In this document: positions 51,347 to 60,383 of the stretch, in pieces
How positions within the stretch are numbered: position 1 is the stretch's first letter
Layout of the letters: each line of letters opens with the position of its first letter
Notes under the pieces: model-generated
What the model saw: only the letters and a program-made list of their open reading frames with translations
What the model was told of the DNA's origin: nothing
Databases searched by the model: none
Assembly (NCBI RefSeq): GCF_001854405.1
Contig: NZ_CP017718.1
Location: 2,914,001-2,978,000, forward strand
Direction: 5' to 3'
DNA: 64,000 nt
From: Hyphomonas sp. Mor2
GTDB lineage: Bacteria > Pseudomonadota > Alphaproteobacteria > Caulobacterales > Hyphomonadaceae
Translations under genes and position numbers: made by a program

Positions 51347-52171
51347 CTATTCTTCCACGCTGCAGGCGACTTTGACGACTTGCAGATTGCGCCGCGCGTG
51401 ATCGGCTTCGCGGCCATAGGTCTCTTTCGAGAAGTTACGCGGTGCCTCGCCAAGCGTCTCGATGCCGGTCGCCTTGATAAAATTCGCGACGGTTTCCGGC
51501 GCCGCCGTGTAGATCCGGCCGCGGCGTGCGCTTTCGGCGATGATCACGCCGCGGACATTGCCGGCCTGGTCATAGACCGGTCCGCCGCTGAGGCCGCCGA
51601 GCGACCCCATCAGGCCCCGCGTGCGCCCTGTTTCGGCCCAGGCCAGGACCGATTCGCTGTTCGAGCGCTGGCCGCGCGAAATCAGGTTTGAGCGTGCCAT
51701 CAACCGGGAGGCCGCTTCCCCCGGACGTCCCTGCGGATATCCGACATGGAATCCGTAGGTGCCGATGCGCAGATCATTGTCTGTGTTCAGAGGTGCCGGG
51801 TTCGGGCTGGTTTCCGTCTCGATCAGGGCCAGGTCGTATCGCTCAGACACAACCACGCTGCGGGCCGGAGCGTATTGGCCGGGCGCGACGAGCAAGGAGA
51901 CTTCATTGCAGCCATCGACCACGTGCCGGGCGGTGAGCCATTGGCCCTCATCATTGATCGCGAAGGCGGTCCCAATGCCGCTCTTTGGGGTCGTGACCTG
52001 GACCAGAACGCGCTCATCGAACGCTGAAGGCGGTGGCAGCATCGCGCCTTCCTGCTGAATCGCCTCTGGGGGCGGTGGCGGCGCATCGTCTGAGCCTTCG
52101 GAGAAGACCGCCCACAACACGACACCGAGCGCCAGGGCATAGAGTATCCAGTCAGGTATCCATCTCAGCAC
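51347..52171 (-). CDS. Membrane-anchored trypsin-like serine protease
   Basis: 274 residues: N-terminal helix (about 5-22), proline-rich linker, then an S1-type domain with His in WLTARHVV, Asp in RYDLALIE and Ser in GLSGGPVYDQ. No PDZ domain. Presumed periplasmic. Between DUF350 and pyrF with 15- and 5-base gaps. Confidence 0.85.
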   Translation of the reverse strand: MLRWIPDWILYALALGVVLWAVFSEGSDDAPPPPPEAIQQEGAMLPPPSAFDERVLVQVTTPKSGIGTAFAINDEGQWLTARHVVDGCNEVSLLVAPGQYAPARSVVVSERYDLALIETETSPNPAPLNTDNDLRIGTYGFHVGYPQGRPGEAASRLMARSNLISRGQRSNSESVLAWAETGRTRGLMGSLGGLSGGPVYDQAGNVRGVIIAESARRGRIYTAAPETVANFIKATGIETLGEAPRNFSKETYGREADHARRNLQVVKVACSVEE

Positions 52172-52186
52172 GTGCGGCGATCCTTT

Positions 52187-52618
52187 CTAAACGCGTCCGA
52201 TATTCGGATCCCAAAGTCCGGCAGCGAGAATCATCGCTGCGGCCAGCTTGGCAGCAATCAGAACAATCGCGGCGCCGGCCTCGTCATTCTGAATACGGGT
52301 TGGAATGTCGCGCAGAAGCATGTCGATAATGCGATAGGTCAGCAATTGCAGAAGCAAGGCGACGACGCCCCAGACCAGCAGGTCCAGAAGGGTCAGGCTC
52401 GACGCCAGGCAAGACGCGATCGGGATGGCCAGGCCCGCAATGGCGCCCGACAAGGCGAGGCCCGCTGCGCCATTGCCGCCGCGCACCAGTGCCAATTCCT
52501 TCCAGGGCGTGAGCAGAATGTAAATCGTGCTCGCCAGCACGAGCAGGATCCCCGCAGTCCCTGTCATCAACAGGAAATCAGGAAAGCCCTGGCGAAAAGA
52601 TTCTAGCGTTGCCGTCAT
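52187..52618 (-). CDS. DUF350 membrane protein
   Basis: 143 residues, four predicted helices: about 15-36, 50-72, 78-100 and 115-137, with YILLTPWKELALVRGGNGAAGLALSGAIAGLAIPIASCLA in the DUF350 pattern. Function unknown. Heads the leftward DUF350-protease-pyrF group. Confidence 0.85.
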   Translation of the reverse strand: MTATLESFRQGFPDFLLMTGTAGILLVLASTIYILLTPWKELALVRGGNGAAGLALSGAIAGLAIPIASCLASSLTLLDLLVWGVVALLLQLLTYRIIDMLLRDIPTRIQNDEAGAAIVLIAAKLAAAMILAAGLWDPNIGRV

Positions 52619-52698
52619 CGTGAAAACTCTTGCCTGTTAAGCCGTCCGCAAATGCTCTAACCAAGCCCGGTGACGCACTCAAGGCAGAAGGACTAAAA

Positions 52699-53481
52699 AT
52701 GCTCAAAGGAAAAACGGCTTTGGTCACGGGGTCGACCAGCGGGATTGGGCTTGGCATCGCAAAATCGCTTGCAGAACAGGGGGCTGACATCGTTTTGAGC
52801 GGCCTCGCGACCGAAGAAGAGGTCGAGAAGCTGAAATCTGAATTTCAGGACATGTATGGCGTGAAAGCCGGGTTCTCTGGCGCGAATCTGACAGATCCCG
52901 ACGCTATTGAAGGTCTTATGGGATATGTGGCGCGCGATTTTGGCGGCGCGGACATCCTCGTCAACAATGCAGGAGTTCAGCACGTTTCCCCGATCGAGGA
53001 TTTTCCCGTCAACCGCTGGGACCTGATCATTGCGCTCAATCTGTCAGCCGCGTTTCACACCACGCGCATGGCGATTGCGGGCATGAAAGAGAAAGGGTGG
53101 GGCCGCATCATCAATACCGCGTCCGCGCATGCGCTTGTCGCGTCGCCGTACAAGTCCGCTTATGTCGCCGCCAAGCACGGGATTGCGGGTCTGACCAAGG
53201 TCGTGGCGCTTGAAGGGGCCGAACATGGCGTCCGCTGCAATGCGATCTGCCCGGGCTATGTCTACACACCGCTGGTCGAAGGACAGGTGGCAGATACAGC
53301 CAAAGCGCGCGGCATTACCGAAGAGGAAGTCAAACGCGATGTCTTGCTGGCAGCGCAGCCGACCAAGGAGTTCGTCACCACCGAACAGATCGGCGCCTTC
53401 GCCGCCTTCCTCTGTTCGCCAGGCGGCGATGGGATCAATGGCGCGATACTCAGCATGGACGGCGGCTGGGTTGCGCAATAA
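52699..53481 (+). CDS. bdhA: 3-hydroxybutyrate dehydrogenase
   Basis: SDR, 260 residues from ATG at 52699 (AAGGA six bases before). ALVTGSTSGIGLGIAKSLA, LVNNAGVQHVSPIEDFP, catalytic SAYVAAKHGIAGLTKV, ICPGYVYTPLV and the closing LSMDGGWVAQ are those of D-beta-hydroxybutyrate dehydrogenase, linking PHB/ketone bodies to acetoacetate. PhyH gene follows after 9 bases. Confidence 0.93.
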   Translation: MLKGKTALVTGSTSGIGLGIAKSLAEQGADIVLSGLATEEEVEKLKSEFQDMYGVKAGFSGANLTDPDAIEGLMGYVARDFGGADILVNNAGVQHVSPIEDFPVNRWDLIIALNLSAAFHTTRMAIAGMKEKGWGRIINTASAHALVASPYKSAYVAAKHGIAGLTKVVALEGAEHGVRCNAICPGYVYTPLVEGQVADTAKARGITEEEVKRDVLLAAQPTKEFVTTEQIGAFAAFLCSPGGDGINGAILSMDGGWVAQ

Positions 53482-53490
53482 GGTCGCCCG

Positions 53491-54417
53491 ATGACGCAAA
53501 GACACACGACCGCGCAGGTGGATCAATGGCTTCGCGACGGGGCGATTTTACTGGATCAATTCCTCGCCCCGGACGAGATTCAGCCCTGTTTCGAGGATAT
53601 GCGATTGCTGTATGGCGATCGTGCACCTGAGATCTCGAAAACGCGCAGGGATGATCATCGTGGCCAGGTCGGAACGTTCAGTTTCGATCAGTTCCGCAAT
53701 AATGAGGACATGCCGTTCAATTGTTCCCCGGCGCTCAATCTGATCGGTCTGCATCCGGCTCTGATCGCAATGGCGAAAGCGGCTCTCGGGACGGATGATG
53801 TCCACCTCTATCAGTCGCACACCTGGGCAAAATATACCGGCGCGGCGGACTATGAGCAGCCGTTTCACTGCGATTTCAAGAACCATACGCTCACCGTGCC
53901 GTCAGAAGACGCAATGGGGCGGACGATCAATTTCATGATCTATCTGACCGATGTGACCGAAGATCACGGCGCGATCGCCTATGTGCCGCTGCCAGATAGT
54001 GACCCGATCACCGGCCCCAACCGCGCCATGTTCCTGGACACAGATGTCGAGACGCAGGAACGCCTGCAACAGGTCGAAAAACGCGGCGTCGGCAAGGCCG
54101 GGTCGGTCTTTGCTTATGGGATCGACGTCTATCACCGCGGCATGAACCTGATCGTGCCGGATGGGTATCGATACACCCTGACCGCCAGTTACAAGGCCGC
54201 TGGAAACGACATGATTGGCTGGTCCGCCTGGCCGCATGCTTTCCTGAAACCCTGGCATCTGGTCATCAACAATGCGACGCCGGAACAGCTGGCCTGCCTC
54301 GGCGTGCCGCGCCCGGGGGATGCATTCTGGACAGAGCGGACGCTCGAGCGCGCGCAGCTCCGCTGGCCGGACTGGGATCTGAGCGCATACAGGCAGGCGA
54401 TCGCTGCGATAGCTTGA
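53491..54417 (+). CDS. Phytanoyl-CoA dioxygenase (PhyH) family protein
   Basis: 308 residues, Fe(II)/2-oxoglutarate dioxygenase fold. Metal ligands HCDFKNH (His, Asp) near residue 130 and the distal His in DVYHRGMNLI. Hydroxylates an unknown substrate. Downstream of bdhA in the same direction, so probably co-expressed. Confidence 0.86.
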   Translation: MTQRHTTAQVDQWLRDGAILLDQFLAPDEIQPCFEDMRLLYGDRAPEISKTRRDDHRGQVGTFSFDQFRNNEDMPFNCSPALNLIGLHPALIAMAKAALGTDDVHLYQSHTWAKYTGAADYEQPFHCDFKNHTLTVPSEDAMGRTINFMIYLTDVTEDHGAIAYVPLPDSDPITGPNRAMFLDTDVETQERLQQVEKRGVGKAGSVFAYGIDVYHRGMNLIVPDGYRYTLTASYKAAGNDMIGWSAWPHAFLKPWHLVINNATPEQLACLGVPRPGDAFWTERTLERAQLRWPDWDLSAYRQAIAAIA

Positions 54418-54536
54418 CCTGACGCCCAACTGCAATTCGGTGCAAAACATCTCGTAATGCGATTGATCTGAAATAGGTTATTCGCTAGCGAACTTGCGAA
54501 CGCGGTTTTTGCCGGGCCACCTTGAGATAGACAGCC

Positions 54537-55607
54537 ATGACACTTGCCGGTTTCGAGATCTTCGCTCTGATCGGGTTTTTCTTCGCGGCTTACGCGGTGA
54601 TCGCGAACGACTCGATCCAGACTCTCGGGACATTCCTGGCGTCCAATTCGCACCGCCCCTGGTGGATTCTCTGGTTGTTTGCGGCCGGGATCATGGTCGG
54701 GGCGCTTCTGTTCCAGCTGTTCTATGGCGGCGGCGACATCGCCGACGGCAAGCTGAACAAGATTCCTTACCCGGAAGGCGGGATCTCGTGGTGGCATGCG
54801 CTGCCGCCGGTCGTTCTGCTCTTCCTGACCCGTTTCGGCATACCGGTTTCAACCACGTTCCTGGTGCTCACCGTATTTGCCCTCTCCGGCGGCTCGGCCA
54901 CCGAAGGGGTCATGACCTCCATGCTGATCAAATCCCTGACCGGTTATGTCGTCGCGTTCGCAGCCGGCGCTGCGGTGTGGCTGCTCATCTCCAGGGCCTG
55001 GGAAGTCTGGGTCGGCCGGACCCGCGATGATGATGAGCGCCTGCACCCCATGTGGACCGTCTTCCAGTGGGCGACGACCGGTTTCCTGTGGTGGACCTGG
55101 TTGCTGCAGGACTTCGCCAATATCTTCGTCTTCATGCCGCGCGAGCCTGTCTATGTTGACCCTTCGTGTCTGACGGATCCAGCGATCCAATGCCAGGTGG
55201 AAATGATGGTGTTCCGGCCAGAAATCATCATTGGCGGTGCCATGCTGATGGCCGCGATGATGGCCTATATCTTCAAGACCCGTGGCGGTGAGATCCAGAA
55301 GATCGTTCTGTCCAAGACCCACACGACCGATATCCGCGCCGCCACCATTGTCGACCTGATCTATGCGATCGTGCTGTTCTACTTCAAGGAAATGAACGAC
55401 GTGCCGATGAGTACGACCTGGGTCTTCCTCGGTCTGCTGGCTGGCCGCGAGATGGCGATTTCCTTTGTCACCGCATTGCGCGAGCGCGGAGCCGCGCTGA
55501 TGGATGCCGGCTCAGACGCCGGCCGGGCCCTGATCGGCTTGATTATCAGCGTGATCCTGGCCGTCGGCATGCCCTGGGCCGCCACCGGACAAATGCCGAT
55601 TTTCTAA
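54537..55607 (+). CDS. Divergent PiT-like membrane transporter
   Basis: 356 residues with about eight to nine hydrophobic helices. Two repeats carry the phosphate-transporter-like elements: AVIANDSIQTLGTFLAS and RFGIPVSTTFLVLTV in the first half, KEMNDVPMSTTWVFLGLLAG in the second (PVSTT pattern). Differs from standard PiT proteins in the linker with DPSCLTDPAIQC. Substrate not known; phosphate is a guess from the motif. Confidence 0.62.
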   Translation: MTLAGFEIFALIGFFFAAYAVIANDSIQTLGTFLASNSHRPWWILWLFAAGIMVGALLFQLFYGGGDIADGKLNKIPYPEGGISWWHALPPVVLLFLTRFGIPVSTTFLVLTVFALSGGSATEGVMTSMLIKSLTGYVVAFAAGAAVWLLISRAWEVWVGRTRDDDERLHPMWTVFQWATTGFLWWTWLLQDFANIFVFMPREPVYVDPSCLTDPAIQCQVEMMVFRPEIIIGGAMLMAAMMAYIFKTRGGEIQKIVLSKTHTTDIRAATIVDLIYAIVLFYFKEMNDVPMSTTWVFLGLLAGREMAISFVTALRERGAALMDAGSDAGRALIGLIISVILAVGMPWAATGQMPIF

Positions 55608-55643
55608 CGCCCTATCAGGGGATCTCGATTACCCAGTTGGGGT

Positions 55644-55745
55644 GAGCGCCAGCGCTCGCATTGCCAACGCAAGTTGGCATCCATGGCGGCTGGCTGGCGT
55701 GTTCGACAATGTCCTCGACCGCCATGGATCCTGACTTTCGTCAGG
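55644..55745. repeat. Cluster of four palindromes between convergent genes
   Basis: GAGCGC/GCGCTC (55644-55657), GCCAAC-GCAA-GTTGGC (55663-55678), ATCCATGGCGG/CCGCCATGGAT (55679-55689, 55719-55729) and CCTGAC-TTTC-GTCAGG (55730-55745). Together they fill the gap between the PiT-like gene and purA. No T-run, so a REP/BIME-like element is as likely as a terminator. Confidence 0.6.
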
Positions 55746-55758
55746 AAGGCGGTGGATT

Positions 55759-57057
55759 CTAACGCTGTTCGAACGGATCGCGCATCAGGATGACGTCTTC
55801 GCGCTCCGGTGAGGTCGAGACCAGCGCGCACGGTTTGCCAACCAGCTCTTCCAGGCGGCGGACATATTTGACCGCCTCGGCAGGCAGATCGTTCCAGGAC
55901 CGGGCCCCGCGAGTGGAGTCACTCCAGCCTGGCATGCTTTCATAGATCGGCTCGACCGCTTCCTGCGCCGCCGCTGTGGCGGGCAGATAGTCCAGCACTT
56001 CATCGCCAAGCTTGTAGCCGGTGCAGACCTTGATCTCTTCCATCCCGTCCAACACGTCGAGCTTGGTCAGCGCCAGGCCATCGACGCCGGATACCGCGCA
56101 GGCCTGACGAACCATGACCGCATCAAACCAGCCGCACCGACGCGCCCGCCCGGTGACCGTGCCGAATTCGTGTCCGCGTTCGCCCAGTCCCTGGCCGATC
56201 TCGTCAAACAGCTCGGTCGGGAACGGCCCGGTGCCGACCCGCGTCGTATAGGCCTTGGCGAGGCCCAGCACATAGCTGACCGCGCGAGGCCCGAGCCCGG
56301 TTCCAGCGGCGGCTTGCCCGGACACCACATTGGAAGAGGTCACGAATGGATAGGTGCCGTGATCGACGTCGAGCATGACGCCTTGCGCGCCCTCAAACAG
56401 GATGCGTCGGCCGAGCTTCTGGCTTTCGCCGAGCACTTTCCAGGCGGGGCCTGCAAAGGCCAGCACTTTCGGAGCGATCGCCATCAGCTCCGCTTTCAAC
56501 GCCGCAACATCAGGCTTGTCGAGGCCGAGCCCGGTGCGCAGCGGCGCATGGTGCGCCATCAACCGCTCGAGCTTCTGGTCTAGCGCATTCTCATCGGCGA
56601 GGTCCGCCACGCGGATGGCGCGGCGACCGACCTTGTCTTCATAGGCGGGACCGATCCCGCGCTTGGTCGTGCCGATCTTGGCCTTGTCACTGGCGGCGCC
56701 TTCGCGCGCGGCATCAAGGTCACGGTGCCAGGGCAGGATGAGGCAAGCCGTTTCGGCCAGCAGCAAATCATCCGGCGTGAGCGAGATGCCGGCTTTCTCC
56801 ATGCCCTCAAGCTCGGACAAGAGCTGCCATGGATCGACCACAACACCATTGCCGATGACCGACAGCTTGCCGCCCCGGACGACGCCGGATGGCAACAGGT
56901 TCAGCTTGTAGGTGGTGCCATCAATGACCAACGTATGGCCGGCATTATGCCCGCCCTGAAACCGCGCCACAACGTCGGCGCGATGCGACAGCCAATCCAC
57001 AATCTTGCCTTTGCCTTCATCGCCCCATTGAGCGCCGACAACCACAACACCTGCCAT
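55759..57057 (-). CDS. purA: Adenylosuccinate synthetase
   Basis: Joins IMP and aspartate with GTP in AMP synthesis. [20 protein letters not shown] at the start, [13 protein letters not shown], and [21 protein letters not shown]. 432 residues, full length. Confidence 0.96.
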   Translation of the reverse strand: MAGVVVVGAQWGDEGKGKIVDWLSHRADVVARFQGGHNAGHTLVIDGTTYKLNLLPSGVVRGGKLSVIGNGVVVDPWQLLSELEGMEKAGISLTPDDLLLAETACLILPWHRDLDAAREGAASDKAKIGTTKRGIGPAYEDKVGRRAIRVADLADENALDQKLERLMAHHAPLRTGLGLDKPDVAALKAELMAIAPKVLAFAGPAWKVLGESQKLGRRILFEGAQGVMLDVDHGTYPFVTSSNVVSGQAAAGTGLGPRAVSYVLGLAKAYTTRVGTGPFPTELFDEIGQGLGERGHEFGTVTGRARRCGWFDAVMVRQACAVSGVDGLALTKLDVLDGMEEIKVCTGYKLGDEVLDYLPATAAAQEAVEPIYESMPGWSDSTRGARSWNDLPAEAVKYVRRLEELVGKPCALVSTSPEREDVILMRDPFEQR

Positions 57058-57185
57058 GTTCTGAAACTCCTAAATCAGGACCCGCGCCAATGACCGCGTT
57101 TGTCCAGAAAAAGCAAGGCCCTGAATGGGATGAATAGGGTTAATTCGATCAAATTCGATCGATCTGCTTTGCGGAATGCGAAGAG

Positions 57186-58046
57186 ATGTTTGGTACAGTT
57201 GCCGCCATAATGGAGAGACAATTATTCAATTTTCCCGCCTGGTTGCGGATGAGCACGGTCTTTATGGGGGCCGGTCTGTGCCTGTCACAGGCGTCGCTCG
57301 GGGGCACCATTGATCGGCCGCATTTCAATGTCGACGGGATTGCCATTGTCTGGGCAGCTGATGCCAGCGGCACGGCGCCGATTGTCTCTGACTTCATCAT
57401 CGATAGTGGCGGCGCCGATACCGATCTTATCAATGGCGACGTTCATACCGTCATCACCGGCAGTCTCGTGGCGGCAGACAATGCCTTTCCCGATGGAACC
57501 GGCGCGACGCTGCGCATCCAGAACAGCCCCGGTGGCGGCAATCAGAATACGCGGCAAGGCGACCGGTTTACGTCCGCCGCGGACGTGCTGAACCCGTTCC
57601 AGCTTGGTGGCAATACAGATGTTCGCACCATTCGCAGTGACATCCTGACCAGTTTCTATGTGGCGACCAACAAGGCGTTCAACATCGATGTCATCGCCGC
57701 GCCGGTGGGCAATCCAGCCGATCTCAACCTGATCCGTGTGCGCATGCGCATGACGCAGAACGGCACCGATGATGGGCTGGGTTTTGGCGCCGCGGCGCAA
57801 ATCCCGCACAGCGGCAATACAAACCGATCCGGCGTGCAGTGGGGGGGCTATCGCCGACTCTCAACGCTGACCGCTGGGCGCGACATCTTTCGCGGCAACC
57901 GACGCACCGCTGCCGGTCCAGGCACGATTGCAGACCAGTCTGTGCGATTCGATCTCGATTATCGTTGGAATACCGGCAATATCGACCTCAGCGACGGGGT
58001 CTTCGACGTCGAAGCCGATGTGATCTACACGGTCTATATTCCGTAA
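57186..58046 (+). CDS. Secreted protein of an unnamed family (paralogue C)
   Basis: 286 residues; a hydrophobic signal segment (MSTVFMGAGLCLSQASLGG, about 22-40) precedes IDRPHFNVDGIAIVWAADA. Shares [67 protein letters not shown] and the ending VIYTVYIP with the gene at 18321, and more weakly with 19242. Start uncertain (ATG 57186, 57210 or 57249). Unknown function, exported. Confidence 0.72.
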   Translation: MFGTVAAIMERQLFNFPAWLRMSTVFMGAGLCLSQASLGGTIDRPHFNVDGIAIVWAADASGTAPIVSDFIIDSGGADTDLINGDVHTVITGSLVAADNAFPDGTGATLRIQNSPGGGNQNTRQGDRFTSAADVLNPFQLGGNTDVRTIRSDILTSFYVATNKAFNIDVIAAPVGNPADLNLIRVRMRMTQNGTDDGLGFGAAAQIPHSGNTNRSGVQWGGYRRLSTLTAGRDIFRGNRRTAAGPGTIADQSVRFDLDYRWNTGNIDLSDGVFDVEADVIYTVYIP

Positions 58047-58925
58047 TCAGTGAAAAATCGCCGGTTTGGAGGCTTCGAACCGGGCCTGTGCCTTGGCGAT
58101 CGCCGCCTGTTGCGCCGTGGGGGCCATGCCATAGGTCTGATCTCTCAGGAAGTTCATCAACTCATGGCGTTTTCCGGCATTGGCCAGGGTTTCAGGCGTC
58201 AGCGTCTCGCCAATGTGGACCGGAATCGCCGTTCCGACCCGGCGTTTCACTTCCCGAAAGATCAGCGCCAGGCGAAGCTCGATCGAGACGTGGCTCGCCC
58301 ACTGAAACAGGCGCGAATTCTGGCCTTCGAAGAAGACCGGCGTGACCTGCGCCTGGCTGCGCGTGATCAGCTTTGCCGTGAACGGCTTCCAGGTATCGTC
58401 GACGGCGGCGCGAGCAAACGGCGTCGGCGAGGTGGATACGCCGCCCGCGGGAAAGATGATGATACACTCGCCCGCGTTCAGGCGATCGAGGCATTCTGCG
58501 CGGGTCGCTATATTGGTGGCCTGGGCCTCCTTGGTGGGCGCGAAATCGATCGGCAGCAGCCATTCGCGGGCTTCGGGCGCACCGTCCAGGACGGCATTGG
58601 TCAGAACCTTGAAATCCTTGCGGCGAAGCGAAATCAGCCAGGAGACCAGTAAGCCGTCCAGGACGCCAAAGGGATGATTGGCGACGACGACGAGCGGCCC
58701 GGATTCTGGAATTTGAGCCAGACGCGCAGAACTGAACTCAACGTCGAGATTGAGCAATTTCACCGCCGCCGCGAAGAAGGGCTCGTCGGCGAGATTCTCG
58801 CGATAGGTCTCGTACAGTTTCTGCAAATAAGGCTGGCCCGACAGGCGCTCAATTGTGCGGACCATGCCGCGTTTCAGCGGATGGTCGAAATACGCTGCAT
58901 ATGAAAGCTTCGGGGCCTCCTCCAT
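58047..58925 (-). CDS. Lysophospholipid acyltransferase family protein
   Basis: 292 residues, PlsC-like. NHPFGVLDG stands for the HX4D catalytic motif, FPAGGVST for the substrate-binding block, and VTPVFFEGQNSRLFQ follows. It resembles the OlsA/hemolysin-type acyltransferases of ornithine-lipid synthesis, though the exact acyl acceptor is open. The stop abuts paralogue C. Confidence 0.85.
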   Translation of the reverse strand: MEEAPKLSYAAYFDHPLKRGMVRTIERLSGQPYLQKLYETYRENLADEPFFAAAVKLLNLDVEFSSARLAQIPESGPLVVVANHPFGVLDGLLVSWLISLRRKDFKVLTNAVLDGAPEAREWLLPIDFAPTKEAQATNIATRAECLDRLNAGECIIIFPAGGVSTSPTPFARAAVDDTWKPFTAKLITRSQAQVTPVFFEGQNSRLFQWASHVSIELRLALIFREVKRRVGTAIPVHIGETLTPETLANAGKRHELMNFLRDQTYGMAPTAQQAAIAKAQARFEASKPAIFH

Positions 58926-58969
58926 CGCTCAGAGGTGACCCAATTTGGCGTTTTCGGCAAGAAAACGAG

Positions 58970-59587
58970 TCAGTCTTTCATCAAGCCAGCGGCCTTGAGG
59001 GTCTTACCAGCACGGATCACGCGGGCCAGTTTTTCCTCCGAGGATCGATCGCCGCTATTCGAGTCCGGATGGAAGCGGCGGACATATTCGGCGTACCGCG
59101 CGCGGATCTCCGGCGCCTTGGCATCAGGCTCGAGATCAAGCTCAGCCAGCGCCCGTTTGGCAACGCCGGTGGCGGACCGGTTGGCGCGACGCTGTTCGCG
59201 GGCAGTGGCGGCATCCTCGAAGAATTCCGAGCCGCGCCAGGTGCGCGGATCATGCGCTTTTCCGGCCTTGTCGCCGCCCATCGGACCGGCGCCGAACTTC
59301 CAGGTCTGTTTGAACCCGTAGCGTGCGTTCTCGTTGAAGGCCTTCAATTGTTCTTCATTCATCGTGTCGAAGAAATTGAAACTCTTATTGTACTCGGCTG
59401 CATGACGCTTGCAGAACCAGTGCTTGCCATCACCGAACTGCTTTGGCGCTGGGTGTTCACCCGCCAGATCGCAGCTGGGGTGTTCGCAAATCCTTGTTTT
59501 TGCGGCTTTTTCACGCGAGGTCTCGTCGGCCGGCGGCTTCACCCTTATATCGGTGAACTTGGGGCGATATTTGTATCCGTCATCCAT
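58970..59587 (-). CDS. J-domain protein with N-terminal zinc-type motif
   Basis: 205 residues from ATG at 59587. ICEHPSCDLAGEHPAPK and HWFCKRHAAEYNKSFNFF form a Cys/His cluster; the C-terminal J domain (about 145-200) has RRFHPDSNSGD with the HPD triad. DnaK co-chaperone. Divergent from bolA, the usual arrangement in alphaproteobacteria. Confidence 0.87.
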   Translation of the reverse strand: MDDGYKYRPKFTDIRVKPPADETSREKAAKTRICEHPSCDLAGEHPAPKQFGDGKHWFCKRHAAEYNKSFNFFDTMNEEQLKAFNENARYGFKQTWKFGAGPMGGDKAGKAHDPRTWRGSEFFEDAATAREQRRANRSATGVAKRALAELDLEPDAKAPEIRARYAEYVRRFHPDSNSGDRSSEEKLARVIRAGKTLKAAGLMKD

Positions 59588-59631
59588 AGGCGCGGTAACA
59601 TAGGTGCTTCGGGTTAAAGAGACCAGAACTA

Positions 59632-59889
59632 ATGAACAGATCAGAACGTATTCATAAAACTTTGACACAAGCCTTCACGCCAAAGACCCTGGAAGTGATC
59701 GATGATAGCCACAAACATGCGGGTCATGCGGGCGCTCGTCCGGAAGGGGAAACGCACTATACGGTGGTCATTTCCGCGGCGGCTTTTGACAGCCTGTCGC
59801 GAGTCGCAAGGCAGCGCGCCGTAATGGATGTGCTGAAACCAGAATTCGACTCTGGTTTACATGCGCTTTCGATTAAAGCGACGTCATAA
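59632..59889 (+). CDS. bolA: BolA family protein
   Basis: 85 residues with IDDSHKHAGHAGARPEGETHYTVVI and RQRAVMDVLKPEF, the BolA fold; works with monothiol glutaredoxins in iron-sulfur handling or as a morphology regulator. Divergent from the J-domain gene. Confidence 0.92.
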   Translation: MNRSERIHKTLTQAFTPKTLEVIDDSHKHAGHAGARPEGETHYTVVISAAAFDSLSRVARQRAVMDVLKPEFDSGLHALSIKATS

Positions 59890-59960
59890 TTCCAGGCCGA
59901 TAGGTTTCGTTAAGTCATCGCGGCTATTTTACAGGCACCGGACAAGCACCGGAGTGTAGA

Positions 59961-60383
59961 ATGACTGCAACAGCTTTTAAACTTCCCCGCGGCGAAGAAA
60001 GCCCGATTACGGTGCGCGTAACTGCGACACCGGACCAGACCTGGGCGCTGGATGCAGAATACCTGCATGGCCGGTTGGACGTCCTGAAGCGGCTAGGGTC
60101 GCACTATGCCAATCAGATCGCCTTGCTCAATCTGGTGTCAGACTTCCTGCTGCTGGCGGGTGTGATCTGTACCTTCTTCGTGGCCTGGTGGACCTGCATT
60201 CCGATTGTCGGCTTCGCGGTGCTGCAACGCGTGGCGAACAAGCGCCTGGCTGGAGAGATGGCGGGCAAGGCGGCGCAGGAATCGACCGACGCTTTCCTGT
60301 ACCTGTACAATTCAGGCGCGCTCTGGCTGGAGCAGCCTACCAATCATTCATCGGACCCGCTACGCCGTCTTCTGTCGCGCTAG
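59961..60383 (+). CDS. Hypothetical membrane protein
   Basis: 140 residues. A soluble N-terminal stretch with a predicted strand-helix, then two close hydrophobic segments (about 54-70 and 71-88: LLNLVSDFLLLAGVICTFFV, AWWTCIPIVGFAVL) and a short C-terminal helix. Not recognised. It overlaps the convergent monooxygenase gene by 47 bases. Confidence 0.6.
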   Translation: MTATAFKLPRGEESPITVRVTATPDQTWALDAEYLHGRLDVLKRLGSHYANQIALLNLVSDFLLLAGVICTFFVAWWTCIPIVGFAVLQRVANKRLAGEMAGKAAQESTDAFLYLYNSGALWLEQPTNHSSDPLRRLLSR

